A stretch of 28,049 bases of DNA from Collinsella sp. (GCA_018382295.1 JAGZQF010000020.1:1-28049); one strand, 5' to 3'; numbered from the stretch's first letter, positions 15,811 through 23,827 are shown. Program-made: numbers and translations. The notes: generated by a model from the sequence alone, not told the origin.

Positions 15811-15945
15811 AGCACCCCTCCCCCATGTAACCATCCTGCAAATCATAGCGGCGCAGTCGAGTTTTACCGTGATGCGGTCGCGCCTGGCGCTCCACTGTGC
15901 TAAAGTATCCCGAACGTTCAAACGACTACGAGGGGGAACTAGAAG

Positions 15946-17070
15946 ATGGCACGTGTGCACAACTTCTCAGCTGGCCCGGCCGCGCTGCCTACCAGCGTGC
16001 TCGCCGAGATCGCCGACGAGATGATGGACTACCGCGGTTGTGGCATGTCCGTGCTCGAGATGAGCCATCGATCTAGCATGTACCAGCAGATTATCGACGA
16101 CGTCGAGGCAACCCTGCGTCGTCTGCTGAGCATCCCCGACAACTACCGTGTCCTGTTTTTGCAGGGCGGCGCCACGCTGCAGTTTGCGGGCATCCCCATG
16201 AACCTCATGCGCCGCGGGCGCGCCGGCTACATCGTGACCGGCAACTTTGCCAACAAGGCATACAAAGAAGCCGCCAAGTACGGCGAGGCCGTGCTGCTCG
16301 CGAGCTCCAAGGACACCAATTTCGACCGCATACCCACCATGGCCGACGTCAACGCGCGCATTGCCGCCGAGGCCGCAAGCAACGGGCTCGACTACGTCTA
16401 CATCTGCCAGAACAACACCATCTTTGGCACCATGTACCACGAGCTGCCCAACTGCGGCGACGTACCGCTGGTCGCCGATGTCTCGAGCTGCTTTCTGTCG
16501 CAGCCGCTCGACGTTGAGCGCTACGGGCTCATTTACGCCGGCGCGCAGAAAAACGCCGGCGCCGCGGGCGTGACCGTGGTCATCGTGCGCGACGACCTCA
16601 TCGCAGATGGCTCCGCCTTTGCGCAAACGCCGCAGTACATGGACCTCAAGGCCCAGGCCGCCAAGGGCTCCATGCTCAACACGCCCAACACCTTTGGTAT
16701 CTACGTATGCGGCAAGGTGTTCCGTTGGGTTGAGAAAACCGGCGGACTTGCCGCCATGGCCGAGCGCAACTGGGCCAAGGCCAATCTGCTCTATGACCTG
16801 CTCGAGCACAGCGAGCTGTTCCATAGCACTACGCAGGCCGACAGCCGCTCCATCGCCAACGTCACCTTCCGCACCGGCGACGCCGAACTCGACGCGGCCT
16901 TTGTCGCAGGCGCGGCCGGGCACCAGATTCAAAACGTCAAGGGCCATCGCCTGGTGGGCGGTATGCGCGCCAGCGTCTACAACGCCGTAACCATGGAAGA
17001 CGTGCAGGCACTGGCCTCGTACATGAAGGACTTCGAAGCGCAGCATAGTTTGAGCCCGCGATCTAACTAG
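15946..17070 (+). CDS. serC: Phosphoserine aminotransferase
   Basis: A 374-residue class V PLP enzyme that converts 3-phosphohydroxypyruvate and glutamate to phosphoserine and 2-oxoglutarate, the second step of serine synthesis. It opens with the signature HNFSAGPAALP and has EMSHRSS and LFLQGGATLQF early on. The PLP-binding lysine is K202 in AGAQKNAGAAG. Length is near the usual 360. GAGGGGGAAC precedes ATG 15946. serA follows 70 nt later on the same strand, a clear serine operon. Confidence 0.96.
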   Translation: MARVHNFSAGPAALPTSVLAEIADEMMDYRGCGMSVLEMSHRSSMYQQIIDDVEATLRRLLSIPDNYRVLFLQGGATLQFAGIPMNLMRRGRAGYIVTGNFANKAYKEAAKYGEAVLLASSKDTNFDRIPTMADVNARIAAEAASNGLDYVYICQNNTIFGTMYHELPNCGDVPLVADVSSCFLSQPLDVERYGLIYAGAQKNAGAAGVTVVIVRDDLIADGSAFAQTPQYMDLKAQAAKGSMLNTPNTFGIYVCGKVFRWVEKTGGLAAMAERNWAKANLLYDLLEHSELFHSTTQADSRSIANVTFRTGDAELDAAFVAGAAGHQIQNVKGHRLVGGMRASVYNAVTMEDVQALASYMKDFEAQHSLSPRSN

Positions 17071-17140
17071 CCCGCAACGCGCGGGCCGACCAGCCACTTC
17101 AAACCACTTGTTTTAGACAAACCTGCTAAGGAGTTTTTCC

Positions 17141-18304
17141 ATGCGTAAGATTAAGACCATCGACGACATCACTAAAGACGGCAAAGTCGAGTTTGGCGAG
17201 GGCTACGAATTTGTGAGCACCGCCGAAGAGGCCGACGCCATCCTGATGCGCTCGACCGACCTGCACGGCTACGAGCTGCCCGAGGGCATCCGCGCCATCG
17301 CCCGCTGCGGCGCCGGCGTCAACAACATCCCCGTCGAGGAGTACGCCAAGAAGGGCGTCGTCGTCTTTAACTCCCCCGGCGCCAACAGCAACGCCGTCAA
17401 GGAGCTCGTCCTAGGCATGCTGGTGCTCTCGAGCCGCGGCGTGGTGCAATCGATGAACTGGGTGCGCGACAACGCCGACGATCCCGAGATCCAGGTCGAT
17501 GCCGAGAAGGCCAAGAAGGCCTTTGTGGGCCGCGAGCTCAAGGGCAAGCGCATCGGCGTCATCGGCCTGGGCAACGTGGGCTCCAAGGTAGCCAACGCCT
17601 GCGTCGATCTGGGCATGGACGTCTACGGCTACGATCCGTTCATTTCCGTCGAGCACGCATGGGTGCTGAGCCGCGAAGTGCAGCGCGTAGGCACGCTCGA
17701 GGACCTGTGCCGCGGCTGCGACTACCTCACCGTGCACGTACCCAGCAAGGCCGACACCATCGGTATGATCAGCACCCAGCAGATCGATCTGCTGGCACCC
17801 GACGCCGTGCTCATCAACTACGCGCGAGAGACCATCATCGACGAAGACGCCGTCGACGCCGCCCTGCGCGAGGGCAAGCTCAGCTGGTTTAGCTGCGACT
17901 TCGCCACGCCCAAGACGGTCAAGATGCCCAATACGTTTATCACCACGCATTCGGGCGCCGGCACCGGTGAGGCTGAAGCCAACTGCGCAGACATGGCCAT
18001 CAGCGAGCTCAAGGATTACCTGGAGAACGGCAACATCGCACATAGCGTCAACTACCCCACCTGCAGCATGGGCAAGGCGCGCGCCGCAAGCCGCATCGCC
18101 TGCCTGCACGCCAACGTGCCCAACATGATCGGCCAGATCACGGCCATTCTTGCCAAGGACAACGCCAACGTGCAGCGTATGACCAACGAGTCCGCTGGCG
18201 AGAACGCCTACACCATGTTCGACACCGACGAGCACCTGGACAGCAGCACCATCGAGGCGCTCAAGCAGATTCCGTCGATGTATCGCGTGCGCGTGATCAA
18301 GTAG
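17141..18304 (+). CDS. serA: D-3-phosphoglycerate dehydrogenase
   Basis: A 387-residue NAD-dependent dehydrogenase for the first step of serine synthesis. The nucleotide-binding motif is GLGNVG (142-147). Catalytic Arg229 lies in NYARETIIDEDAV and His270 in TTHSGAG. The usual DVFxxEP motif, which carries the catalytic Glu, reads DFATPK here, so that Glu is absent. This agrees with the short clostridial-type SerA group as I recall it. The last 70 residues form an ACT domain (RIACLHANVPNMIGQITAIL), commonly a serine-binding regulatory domain. TAAGGAG precedes ATG 17141. A double hairpin and terminator follow. Confidence 0.94.
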   Translation: MRKIKTIDDITKDGKVEFGEGYEFVSTAEEADAILMRSTDLHGYELPEGIRAIARCGAGVNNIPVEEYAKKGVVVFNSPGANSNAVKELVLGMLVLSSRGVVQSMNWVRDNADDPEIQVDAEKAKKAFVGRELKGKRIGVIGLGNVGSKVANACVDLGMDVYGYDPFISVEHAWVLSREVQRVGTLEDLCRGCDYLTVHVPSKADTIGMISTQQIDLLAPDAVLINYARETIIDEDAVDAALREGKLSWFSCDFATPKTVKMPNTFITTHSGAGTGEAEANCADMAISELKDYLENGNIAHSVNYPTCSMGKARAASRIACLHANVPNMIGQITAILAKDNANVQRMTNESAGENAYTMFDTDEHLDSSTIEALKQIPSMYRVRVIK

Positions 18305-18316
18305 CGCCGACTGACC

Positions 18317-18349
18317 TGACGGGCAGCTCCCCATGTGGCCTGCCCGTCA
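18317..18349 (+). repeat. Hairpin downstream of serA
   Basis: TGACGGGCAG (18317-18326) pairs with CTGCCCGTCA (18340-18349) over 10 bp with a 13-nt loop, 13 nt past the serA stop. No T-run follows; it may assist the terminator after it or protect the mRNA end. Confidence 0.6.
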
Positions 18350-18366
18350 CTGACATTGAATGCCCG

Positions 18367-18403
18367 CGGGGGTGCCTTTCGCACGAGAGGCGCCCCCGTT
18401 TTT
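18367..18403 (+). terminator. Rho-independent terminator of the serCA operon
   Basis: CGGGGGTGCCT (18367-18377) pairs with AGGCGCCCCCG (18388-18398), 11 bp with one G-U, followed by five Ts. Confidence 0.9.
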
Positions 18404-18481
18404 GTGAGCGCTCCATTAAGTGCACCGAGCCGCTTCTTGGCATACAATCTGTATGTTGACCTAACTATCTGTGAGGTGCCT

Positions 18482-19702
18482 ATGGTTGATACAGATTTTG
18501 CTTGGCGGCTTACGCAGGGGCTCGTGCGGATCGACAGTTCCGACCCAGGTGCGTATGAGGGCGAGATTGAACGCTATATCAAAGCGTTGGTTGAGGAACG
18601 GTTAGCGCAGCTGAGCCATCCGGTACTCGATGCCGTGCAGATTGCAGAGCACGAAGTACTCCCCGGGCGCCGCAACCTTATGGTCACCGTGCCGGGACTG
18701 AGCGACGAGCCACGGCTCGTCTATATCTGCCATATGGATACCGTTACGCTGGGCGATGGCTGGGACGCGGACATTCCGCCGCTCGGAGCGATCGTGCGCA
18801 ACGATAAACTCTATGGCCGCGGTGCCTGCGATATGAAGGGTGGCCTGGCCTGCGCCATTGCCGCACTGGTCCATACGCTCGAGCGCGTGGCGGCAGAAGG
18901 CGAGCTGCCCCGCCGTGGCTTCTCACTCATTTGCTCGGTCGACGAGGAGGACTTTATGCGCGGCTCAGAGGCAGCCATCGATGCCGGCTGGGTCGGCTCG
19001 CGTGAATGGGTGCTGGACACCGAGCCCACCGACGGACAGATCCAGGTGGCGCACAAGGGGCGCACGTGGTTCGAGATTGAAATGGCTGGCGTAACGGCGC
19101 ATGCGAGCCAGCCGTGGAAGGGCGCGGATGCCGTCGCCGCCATGGCCGAGGTCGTGTGTTCGCTCCGTCGCGCGTTTGTGGCGCTGCCCGCGCACGATGA
19201 GCTGGGGCCTTCGACCATCACGTTTGGCCAAATCGAGGGCGGATATCGCCCCTATGTCGTGCCCGACCGCGCCAAAGTCTGGGTCGACATGCGTCTGACC
19301 CCGCCGACCGATACGGCCGCCGCAATCAATATGGTCGAGCATGCTATTGCCGCCGCCGAGGCCGCGGTTCCCGGTTGCCACGGCAGCTACGCCGTGACGG
19401 GCGACCGCCCCGCTATCGAGCGCGATCCGGTCTCTCCCCTTCTAGCTGCACTCAAGTGCGCAGCAGACGATGTAACGGGCACGGACACGACCGTCGGCTT
19501 CTTTACCGGCTACACCGACACTGCCGTCATTGCCGGCAAGACGGGTAACCGTAGCTGCATGAGCTATGGCCCAGGCTCGCTCGCACTCGCCCACAAGCCC
19601 AACGAATATGTGCCCCACGCCGACATCGTTCGCTGCCAGAGTGTGCTCATCGCGCTCGCCGACAACACGCTCTGGGGCGCGGATGGCCAAGTTGGGGCAT
19701 AA
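18482..19702 (+). CDS. M20 family metallopeptidase (ArgE/DapE-like)
   Basis: A 406-residue zinc amidohydrolase of the M20 family. Metal ligands and catalytic residues appear in order: H84 and D86 in CHMDTV, D117 in GRGACDMKGG, the Glu pair E155-E156 in SVDEED, and a C-terminal His in ALAHKPNEYV. Between them lies the dimerisation domain. Members hydrolyse N-acyl amino acids or dipeptides (ArgE, DapE, carboxypeptidase G2). The exact substrate is uncertain. Start ATG 18482 has GAGGTG upstream and a -10-like TACAAT about 40 nt before; an upstream ATG at 18335 would overlap the serA terminator. The DUF1015-like gene follows 39 nt later. Confidence 0.88.
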   Translation: MVDTDFAWRLTQGLVRIDSSDPGAYEGEIERYIKALVEERLAQLSHPVLDAVQIAEHEVLPGRRNLMVTVPGLSDEPRLVYICHMDTVTLGDGWDADIPPLGAIVRNDKLYGRGACDMKGGLACAIAALVHTLERVAAEGELPRRGFSLICSVDEEDFMRGSEAAIDAGWVGSREWVLDTEPTDGQIQVAHKGRTWFEIEMAGVTAHASQPWKGADAVAAMAEVVCSLRRAFVALPAHDELGPSTITFGQIEGGYRPYVVPDRAKVWVDMRLTPPTDTAAAINMVEHAIAAAEAAVPGCHGSYAVTGDRPAIERDPVSPLLAALKCAADDVTGTDTTVGFFTGYTDTAVIAGKTGNRSCMSYGPGSLALAHKPNEYVPHADIVRCQSVLIALADNTLWGADGQVGA

Positions 19703-19741
19703 TAAGCCGCGAACAAACCAACTCGTGCGTTAGGACCGCCC

Positions 19742-20422
19742 ATGAAAGCACTTCCGTTTCCCTGCATCCGCCCGGCTCAGGACCGCGTGCTCGAGGCGTT
19801 GCCCGCAATGGGCAGCATCCTGAGCGGCAACGATGCTCTGCGCGGAGCCATTGCCGATGGCCTGATGCTCAAGGACCCGGGTGCGGCGTATTACGTGTAC
19901 GAATGCTCGGGGGAGCCGGGGCGCGTGACGGGCGTTGTGGCGATCTGCCCGGTTGGTGCGCTGGCGGGCGGCGACGCGGTTGCCGCCGATACGGCCGCCG
20001 CTGCGCGCGCATTCGCCGACCTCAAGGTACAGCCCCGTCCCGTAACGCTCGCCTACGAGGCCTCGCCCGTCATGGATATCATCCTGGGCGCCGCCAAAGA
20101 GGGCGCCTCGCTCTACGCCGTCACCGATCCTGCGGGCATTACACACCGCGTGTGGGAGGTTAAGCGCGAGGACGCCGTCGGCGCCATCCGTGCCATGCTC
20201 GACCAGGCGCCGGAGCCGGTACTGGCCGACGACCCTGCCTACGCTGGCGCACTAGTCGGGGTATCACAGCTCCTGGCCGATGAGGCCCGTTCCGCCGGAA
20301 CGTACACCGGCAAGGAGCCGTTCAACTTTACCGTTGCCGCGCTCTTCCCCGCTGCGCAGGTCAGCGGCGGCGCACCGCAGGTTCCGACGGGTCTGCTCAC
20401 GCACCAAGTCGCGCGGTTCTAG
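19742..20422 (+). CDS. Shortened DUF1015 family protein
   Basis: A 226-residue protein matching the first half of DUF1015 (COG4198), which is usually about 400-430 residues. Visible family patterns are the start IRPAQ, YYVYE (50-54), the LKVQPRPVTLAYE block (94-106), HRVWEV (135-140) and FNFTVAALFP (194-203). The hallmark ADGHHR is replaced by ADDPAY (162-167), so the paired His are gone. The protein ends shortly after LFPAAQ, where full members continue for another 150-200 residues. DUF1015 genes often lie beside serA/serC in Clostridia, and here the serine operon is one gene away. AGGA precedes ATG 19742. The biochemical role is unknown; this copy may be degenerate or a reduced variant. Confidence 0.72.
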   Translation: MKALPFPCIRPAQDRVLEALPAMGSILSGNDALRGAIADGLMLKDPGAAYYVYECSGEPGRVTGVVAICPVGALAGGDAVAADTAAAARAFADLKVQPRPVTLAYEASPVMDIILGAAKEGASLYAVTDPAGITHRVWEVKREDAVGAIRAMLDQAPEPVLADDPAYAGALVGVSQLLADEARSAGTYTGKEPFNFTVAALFPAAQVSGGAPQVPTGLLTHQVARF

Positions 20423-20467
20423 CAAGACCAGACCGCGCAGCACAAAAATCGGCAGCTCAACAAACAG

Positions 20468-20508
20468 GGGGCGGAGATGCAGCAGGTACATGCATCTCCG
20501 CCCCTTTT
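20468..20508 (+). terminator. Strong terminator after the DUF1015-like gene
   Basis: GGGGCGGAGATGCA (20468-20481) pairs perfectly with TGCATCTCCGCCCC (20491-20504), 14 bp with a 9-nt loop, then TTTT. The convergent histidine phosphatase gene ends 44 nt away. Confidence 0.9.
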
Positions 20509-20551
20509 GCGTCGAGAAGTTATGCCGGCGACCCGAGCCGCCACGCTCGCG

Positions 20552-21187
20552 TTATCCGCGCTGCGGACCTGCAGTAGCCACAAGCGGTTCAAGGCCCAGC
20601 TCGCGTGCGTAATCCTCCTGCGTAAAAATCTCAATCAGCTCAAACGTGTCGGATTCGTCGTCAAACGCAAAGTGCAGCACCGAGCAGTTGCCCGGCACGC
20701 GTTCGCGCTCGTCTGCCGCCGCGCCCCGCACGTGGTCCAAAAACTCCTTGATAGCCGAGCCGTGGCTCACCGCGAGCACGCACTCGTGGTCCGGACGTCG
20801 CATAAGCTCGGTCAGCGTCGCCACCATGCGCTCACGCACCTGCATCTGGCCCTCGCCGCCAAACTGACGATAGAAATCGCGCCACGGGCGCTCGGGCATA
20901 AGCATCACGCGCTCGGCCTCAAAGTCGCCAAAGAACCACTCGCGCAGACCGTCCAGGCGCTCGTACGCCAAGCCCGGCCACAGGTTGGCGATAGTCTGCT
21001 CGGTGCGATGAAGCGTGGAGGTGTAGGCATGATCGGGCTCAATGCCGCGCGCACGTAAAAACATGCCGGCGCGCGCCGCCTGGTCGCAACCCAACTGCGT
21101 AAGCGGCGAGTCACTCCACCCCTGAATGATACGCTTAAGGTTGAATATCGTCTGTCCATGACGGACCAGATACAGATCTTTATTCAT
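20552..21187 (-). CDS. Histidine phosphatase family protein 1
   Basis: A 211-residue phosphoglycerate-mutase-like phosphatase. The RHG motif is LVRHGQT (catalytic H10), the acid/base region has E83 in LREWFFG, and the second His is H142 in VSHGS. It probably removes phosphate from small metabolites rather than acting as glycolytic mutase, since it lacks the mutase-specific inserts. It is a close relative of the next gene upstream: both share LREW, W-x-D-(Y/F) and an FGGE-type stretch. Start ATG 21187 follows AAAGGA. The 17-nt gap shows co-transcription with gene 2. Substrate unknown. Confidence 0.9.
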   Translation of the reverse strand: MNKDLYLVRHGQTIFNLKRIIQGWSDSPLTQLGCDQAARAGMFLRARGIEPDHAYTSTLHRTEQTIANLWPGLAYERLDGLREWFFGDFEAERVMLMPERPWRDFYRQFGGEGQMQVRERMVATLTELMRRPDHECVLAVSHGSAIKEFLDHVRGAAADERERVPGNCSVLHFAFDDESDTFELIEIFTQEDYARELGLEPLVATAGPQRG

Positions 21188-21204
21188 AGGGGTCCTTTCG
21201 TTCG

Positions 21205-21747
21205 TTACCAATCAAGGAGCGAAAACGCACCGTCGCAATAGCTAAAATGAAGCACGGCACCGTTGTCGGGTAGCTCCCCCCTGCCAGTCACATACTCAAG
21301 AAACTCCTGGCAGGAAGAGCCGTGGGAGACTGCCAGCACACAGTCGTGCTGCGGCCTGGCCATGATGTGGGACAGCGCCGCGACCATGCGCGACTGGAGC
21401 TCGCCTTCAGACTCGCCACCAAAGGCCACCGGATAATCACCCCAGGGCTGCGGCGGCATCTCGCGATTTGATGTACCCTCCAGCGAGCCCAAATGCCACT
21501 CGCGCAGGTCATCGACCAGCTCTATCGAGCAGCCCTCACCAGCAATTAGCTCAGCCGTATGCCGCGCCCGGCCCAACGGCGAGGAATACACACGGTCAAA
21601 GGTCACGCCACGCGCCTCAAACGCCGCGCGCGTCGCCAGCGCCTGCTCGCGCCCGCGCGCCGTAAGCGGCGAATCGTGCCCACCCTGCAAAATGTTCTGC
21701 ACATTGAGCTCAGTCTGCCCATGCCGCACCAAATACAAATCTGCCAC
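21205..21747 (-). CDS. Histidine phosphatase family protein 2
   Basis: A 180-residue paralogue of the previous protein, with LVRHGQTELN (H9), SSPLGRARHTAEL (R60), LREWHLG (E83) and VSHGSS (H142). It is shorter because the C-terminal extension is missing. The order of motifs is identical, which points to a tandem duplication. The ribosome site GGGGAGG is close to ATG 21747, and hairpin copy 5 lies right before it. A role on phosphorylated sugars or cobalamin/nucleotide intermediates is possible but not shown. Confidence 0.9.
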   Translation of the reverse strand: MADLYLVRHGQTELNVQNILQGGHDSPLTARGREQALATRAAFEARGVTFDRVYSSPLGRARHTAELIAGEGCSIELVDDLREWHLGSLEGTSNREMPPQPWGDYPVAFGGESEGELQSRMVAALSHIMARPQHDCVLAVSHGSSCQEFLEYVTGRGELPDNGAVLHFSYCDGAFSLLDW

Positions 21748-21762
21748 ACGTCCTCCCCTCGC

Positions 21763-21800
21763 ACCACCGCAAAGGGGACAGGTACCTTTGTGGTGGTTTA
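21763..21800. repeat. Hairpin repeat family A, copy 5 (variant)
   Basis: Same family with core GGACAGGTA. The arms CCACCGCAAAGG and CCTTTGTGGTGG pair over 12 bp with one G-U. Unlike copies 1-4, the minus-strand end has no T-run but runs straight into the GAGGGGAGG ribosome site of histidine phosphatase 2. It starts 29 nt past the nitroreductase stop. It is therefore less likely to terminate and more likely to let transcripts pass or affect initiation. Confidence 0.8.
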
Positions 21801-21829
21801 CCGCCGGATCACACCACGGTGACGCTCAG

Positions 21830-22501
21830 CTACACCAGTACGTCGGCAAGCGGGCGCTTGGGTACGTGGTGCACCTGCGCCTCGTCACGCCAGTAATTAA
21901 TAGAGCCGTCGGGGTTGGAATCGATCGCATCGATAACTTGAGTCTCGGCCGGAACGCCAAACGCCATGATCAGCTTGAGCTCATATTTGTCGTTATCGAG
22001 CCCCATGGCATCGATCGCGCGGGGCGTAAAGGCCTTGAACATACAGGCTGCCACCTCGGGCGTGGCGCTGCGGGCGGCGAGCATCATCGTCTGCGCGGCA
22101 ATGCCCGTGTCGACCTCGGTAATGGGAGCGGCTGGCTTGCCCGGAACGGCGCGCTCAGCCAAAATCGCGATGTAGCCGGTCGGGCGCTCACCCTCGGCAG
22201 GACCCGGCCAATCCTTAAGCGCACCGGCCCATGCAAGCTCATCAAATACACGCGCGCAATCCACGGCACCGCTCACCACATGAAAACGCAGACGCTGAGC
22301 ATTGGCGCCGCAGGGAGTCAGGTGAGCCAGCTCTGCCAGCTCGAGCAAAAACTCACGCGGCACGCGCATGGACTCGTCAAAACGGCGGCACGTACGGGCA
22401 CGACGGACCAGCGCATCAAACGCTTCCAAGCCGAGCTTTTCGCAACCCTGCTCTGCCATCGATTCGACACTCGACGGCGCCTCGGGAACTGCTTCGTTCA
22501 T
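21830..22501 (-). CDS. Nitroreductase family protein
   Basis: A 223-residue FMN-dependent nitroreductase-fold protein. The FMN-binding Arg/Ser region is RRARTCRRFDES near residue 32-43. The middle has TPCGANAQRLRFHVVSG, matching the A-P-S-x-x-N-x-Q-P-w family pattern, and the C-terminal part ends with a domain like those of NfsA/FRP relatives. It reduces nitro groups, quinones or flavins with NAD(P)H; the physiological substrate is unknown. The start ATG 22501 has a G-rich stretch (GGGGGT) upstream; the frame runs further without conserved sequence. A DtxR-type iron box 28 nt upstream suggests iron control. Two histidine phosphatases follow. Confidence 0.87.
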   Translation of the reverse strand: MNEAVPEAPSSVESMAEQGCEKLGLEAFDALVRRARTCRRFDESMRVPREFLLELAELAHLTPCGANAQRLRFHVVSGAVDCARVFDELAWAGALKDWPGPAEGERPTGYIAILAERAVPGKPAAPITEVDTGIAAQTMMLAARSATPEVAACMFKAFTPRAIDAMGLDNDKYELKLIMAFGVPAETQVIDAIDSNPDGSINYWRDEAQVHHVPKRPLADVLV

Positions 22502-22529
22502 AGGGACCCCCAATACAAGCCAATTGTCC

Positions 22530-22548
22530 TTAGGAAAATCTAACCTAA
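22530..22548 (-). promoter_or_regulatory. DtxR/IdeR-type iron box upstream of the nitroreductase
   Basis: On the minus strand it reads TTAGGTTAGATTTTCCTAA, a 19-bp site that matches the classical DtxR/IdeR consensus TTAGGTTAGCCTAACCTAA at 15 of 19 positions, including both outer half-sites and the exact spacing. It lies 28 nt upstream of the nitroreductase start, where bound repressor would block transcription. The match is by eye; the cognate regulator is not in the window. Confidence 0.65.
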
Positions 22549-22736
22549 AACGTAGGCAATAACGAACAGGGCTGCAATGTTCTACACCTGTTGAATAGAA
22601 AATCGCAACGTGGGGAACAACGGAAACAATTCGGGGCCTTTGGGTTACGTTTCGCCCTCTCCGACCCATACGCCAGCGCCTTTAGGCGATACTGGTTGTA
22701 ACGATCAAGGCTTACGCCGCACGGAAAGGAGACATT

Positions 22737-23339
22737 ATGGGCATCTTTAAGAACGATGACCAAAAATCGAGCCAGTTTGGATTTGACGAGAAAAGCATGG
22801 CGGGCAAAGCCGTCAAGGCCGTGCGCTGGATTTACGCCATCACGGGCGTCTTGGCGCTCGTCGCCGGCATCGCACTGCTGTTTGCGCCCGCCAAGTCCCT
22901 CGTCTTCCTAACGACCGTCTTGGGCTTCTACTTTGTGATCACGGCCGCGATCAGGCTGTTTACCGCTGTTTTCGAGCCGCTGCTGCCCACCGGCTGGCGC
23001 GTGACGAGCATCATCTCCAACCTACTCATTATCTTGGGCGGCGTCATAATCCTGCGCAACCAGGCCTTCTCGACCGCGACGCTCACCACGATGGTGATTA
23101 TCGTGGCCGGCTTTGGCTGGATCGTCGAAGGTGTCATGTCCATTCTGGAGTCCGAGCTTTCGTCCAACCGTGCCCTCGCCATCCTGAGCGGCGCGCTCTC
23201 CATCATCGCCGGCATGTTCGTGTTTATCTATCCGCTGTGGTCGGCCAAGATGCTCGTCATCTTTAGCGGCGCCGCACTGCTGGTGTTTGGCGTAACGCTG
23301 ATTGTTCGCGCTATTCAATTTGGCAAACTGGTGCACTAG
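22737..23339 (+). CDS. HdeD-like DUF308 membrane protein
   Basis: A 200-residue integral membrane protein of the HdeD/DUF308 family, with about six helices in three pairs (for example TGVLALVAGIALLFAPAKSLVFLTTVLGFYFVI and a similar later repeat). E. coli HdeD is linked to acid resistance; the molecular job of the family is unknown. The first 30 residues are polar and charged. AAAGGAG precedes ATG 22737. The next gene starts on the base after its stop, so they form an operon. Confidence 0.87.
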   Translation: MGIFKNDDQKSSQFGFDEKSMAGKAVKAVRWIYAITGVLALVAGIALLFAPAKSLVFLTTVLGFYFVITAAIRLFTAVFEPLLPTGWRVTSIISNLLIILGGVIILRNQAFSTATLTTMVIIVAGFGWIVEGVMSILESELSSNRALAILSGALSIIAGMFVFIYPLWSAKMLVIFSGAALLVFGVTLIVRAIQFGKLVH

Positions 23340-23822
23340 ATGCCGCGAACGCTCTTTATTGATGCAGACGCCTGCCCGGTCACGCGCGAGTCGATTGACT
23401 GCGCGCGGCGGGCGGGCGTCGCCGTTGTTATCGCCGGCAACAGCACGCAAAACCTAGAACGGCACATTCGCCGCGACGACCCGCGCGATGCTGAGCACGC
23501 GCGACGCGGATTTTGGGTCACGACGCTCGATGTGAGCGTGGGCGCCGACAGCGCCGACTTTGCCATTGTCGAACGCCTGCAGGCGGGCGACGTGGTCGTG
23601 ACGCAGGACATTGGCCTGGCGAGCATGGTGCTCGGCCGCGATGCCGCCGCAATCGGTGTGCGCGGGCGTGTGTACGACAAAGCAACCATCGACATGCAGC
23701 TGTTTATTCGTCACGAGGAAAAGAAGGTGCGTCGCGCTGGCGGTCGCACCCGCGGGCCGGCAGCCTTCACCAGCGAAGACCGCGCCCGCTTTAAGCGCAA
23801 CCTCACCGAGCTGCTGCACTAA
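23340..23822 (+). CDS. YaiI/YqxD family protein (DUF188)
   Basis: A 160-residue DUF188 protein. Family marks are LFIDADACPVTRE at the start, VTQDIGLA in the middle and FTSEDRARFKRNL near the end. The DADACPV segment and its Asp residues look like a PIN-like metal site, though no activity is established. The start codon directly follows the HdeD-like stop codon (TAG then ATG), so translation is probably coupled. A terminator follows 5 nt after the stop. Confidence 0.92.
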   Translation: MPRTLFIDADACPVTRESIDCARRAGVAVVIAGNSTQNLERHIRRDDPRDAEHARRGFWVTTLDVSVGADSADFAIVERLQAGDVVVTQDIGLASMVLGRDAAAIGVRGRVYDKATIDMQLFIRHEEKKVRRAGGRTRGPAAFTSEDRARFKRNLTELLH

Positions 23823-23827
23823 CCAAG

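Noticed and set aside
15967..17097. Minus-strand frame over serC
   Set aside because: Antisense to serC; repetitive Val/Gly/His composition typical of shadow frames.
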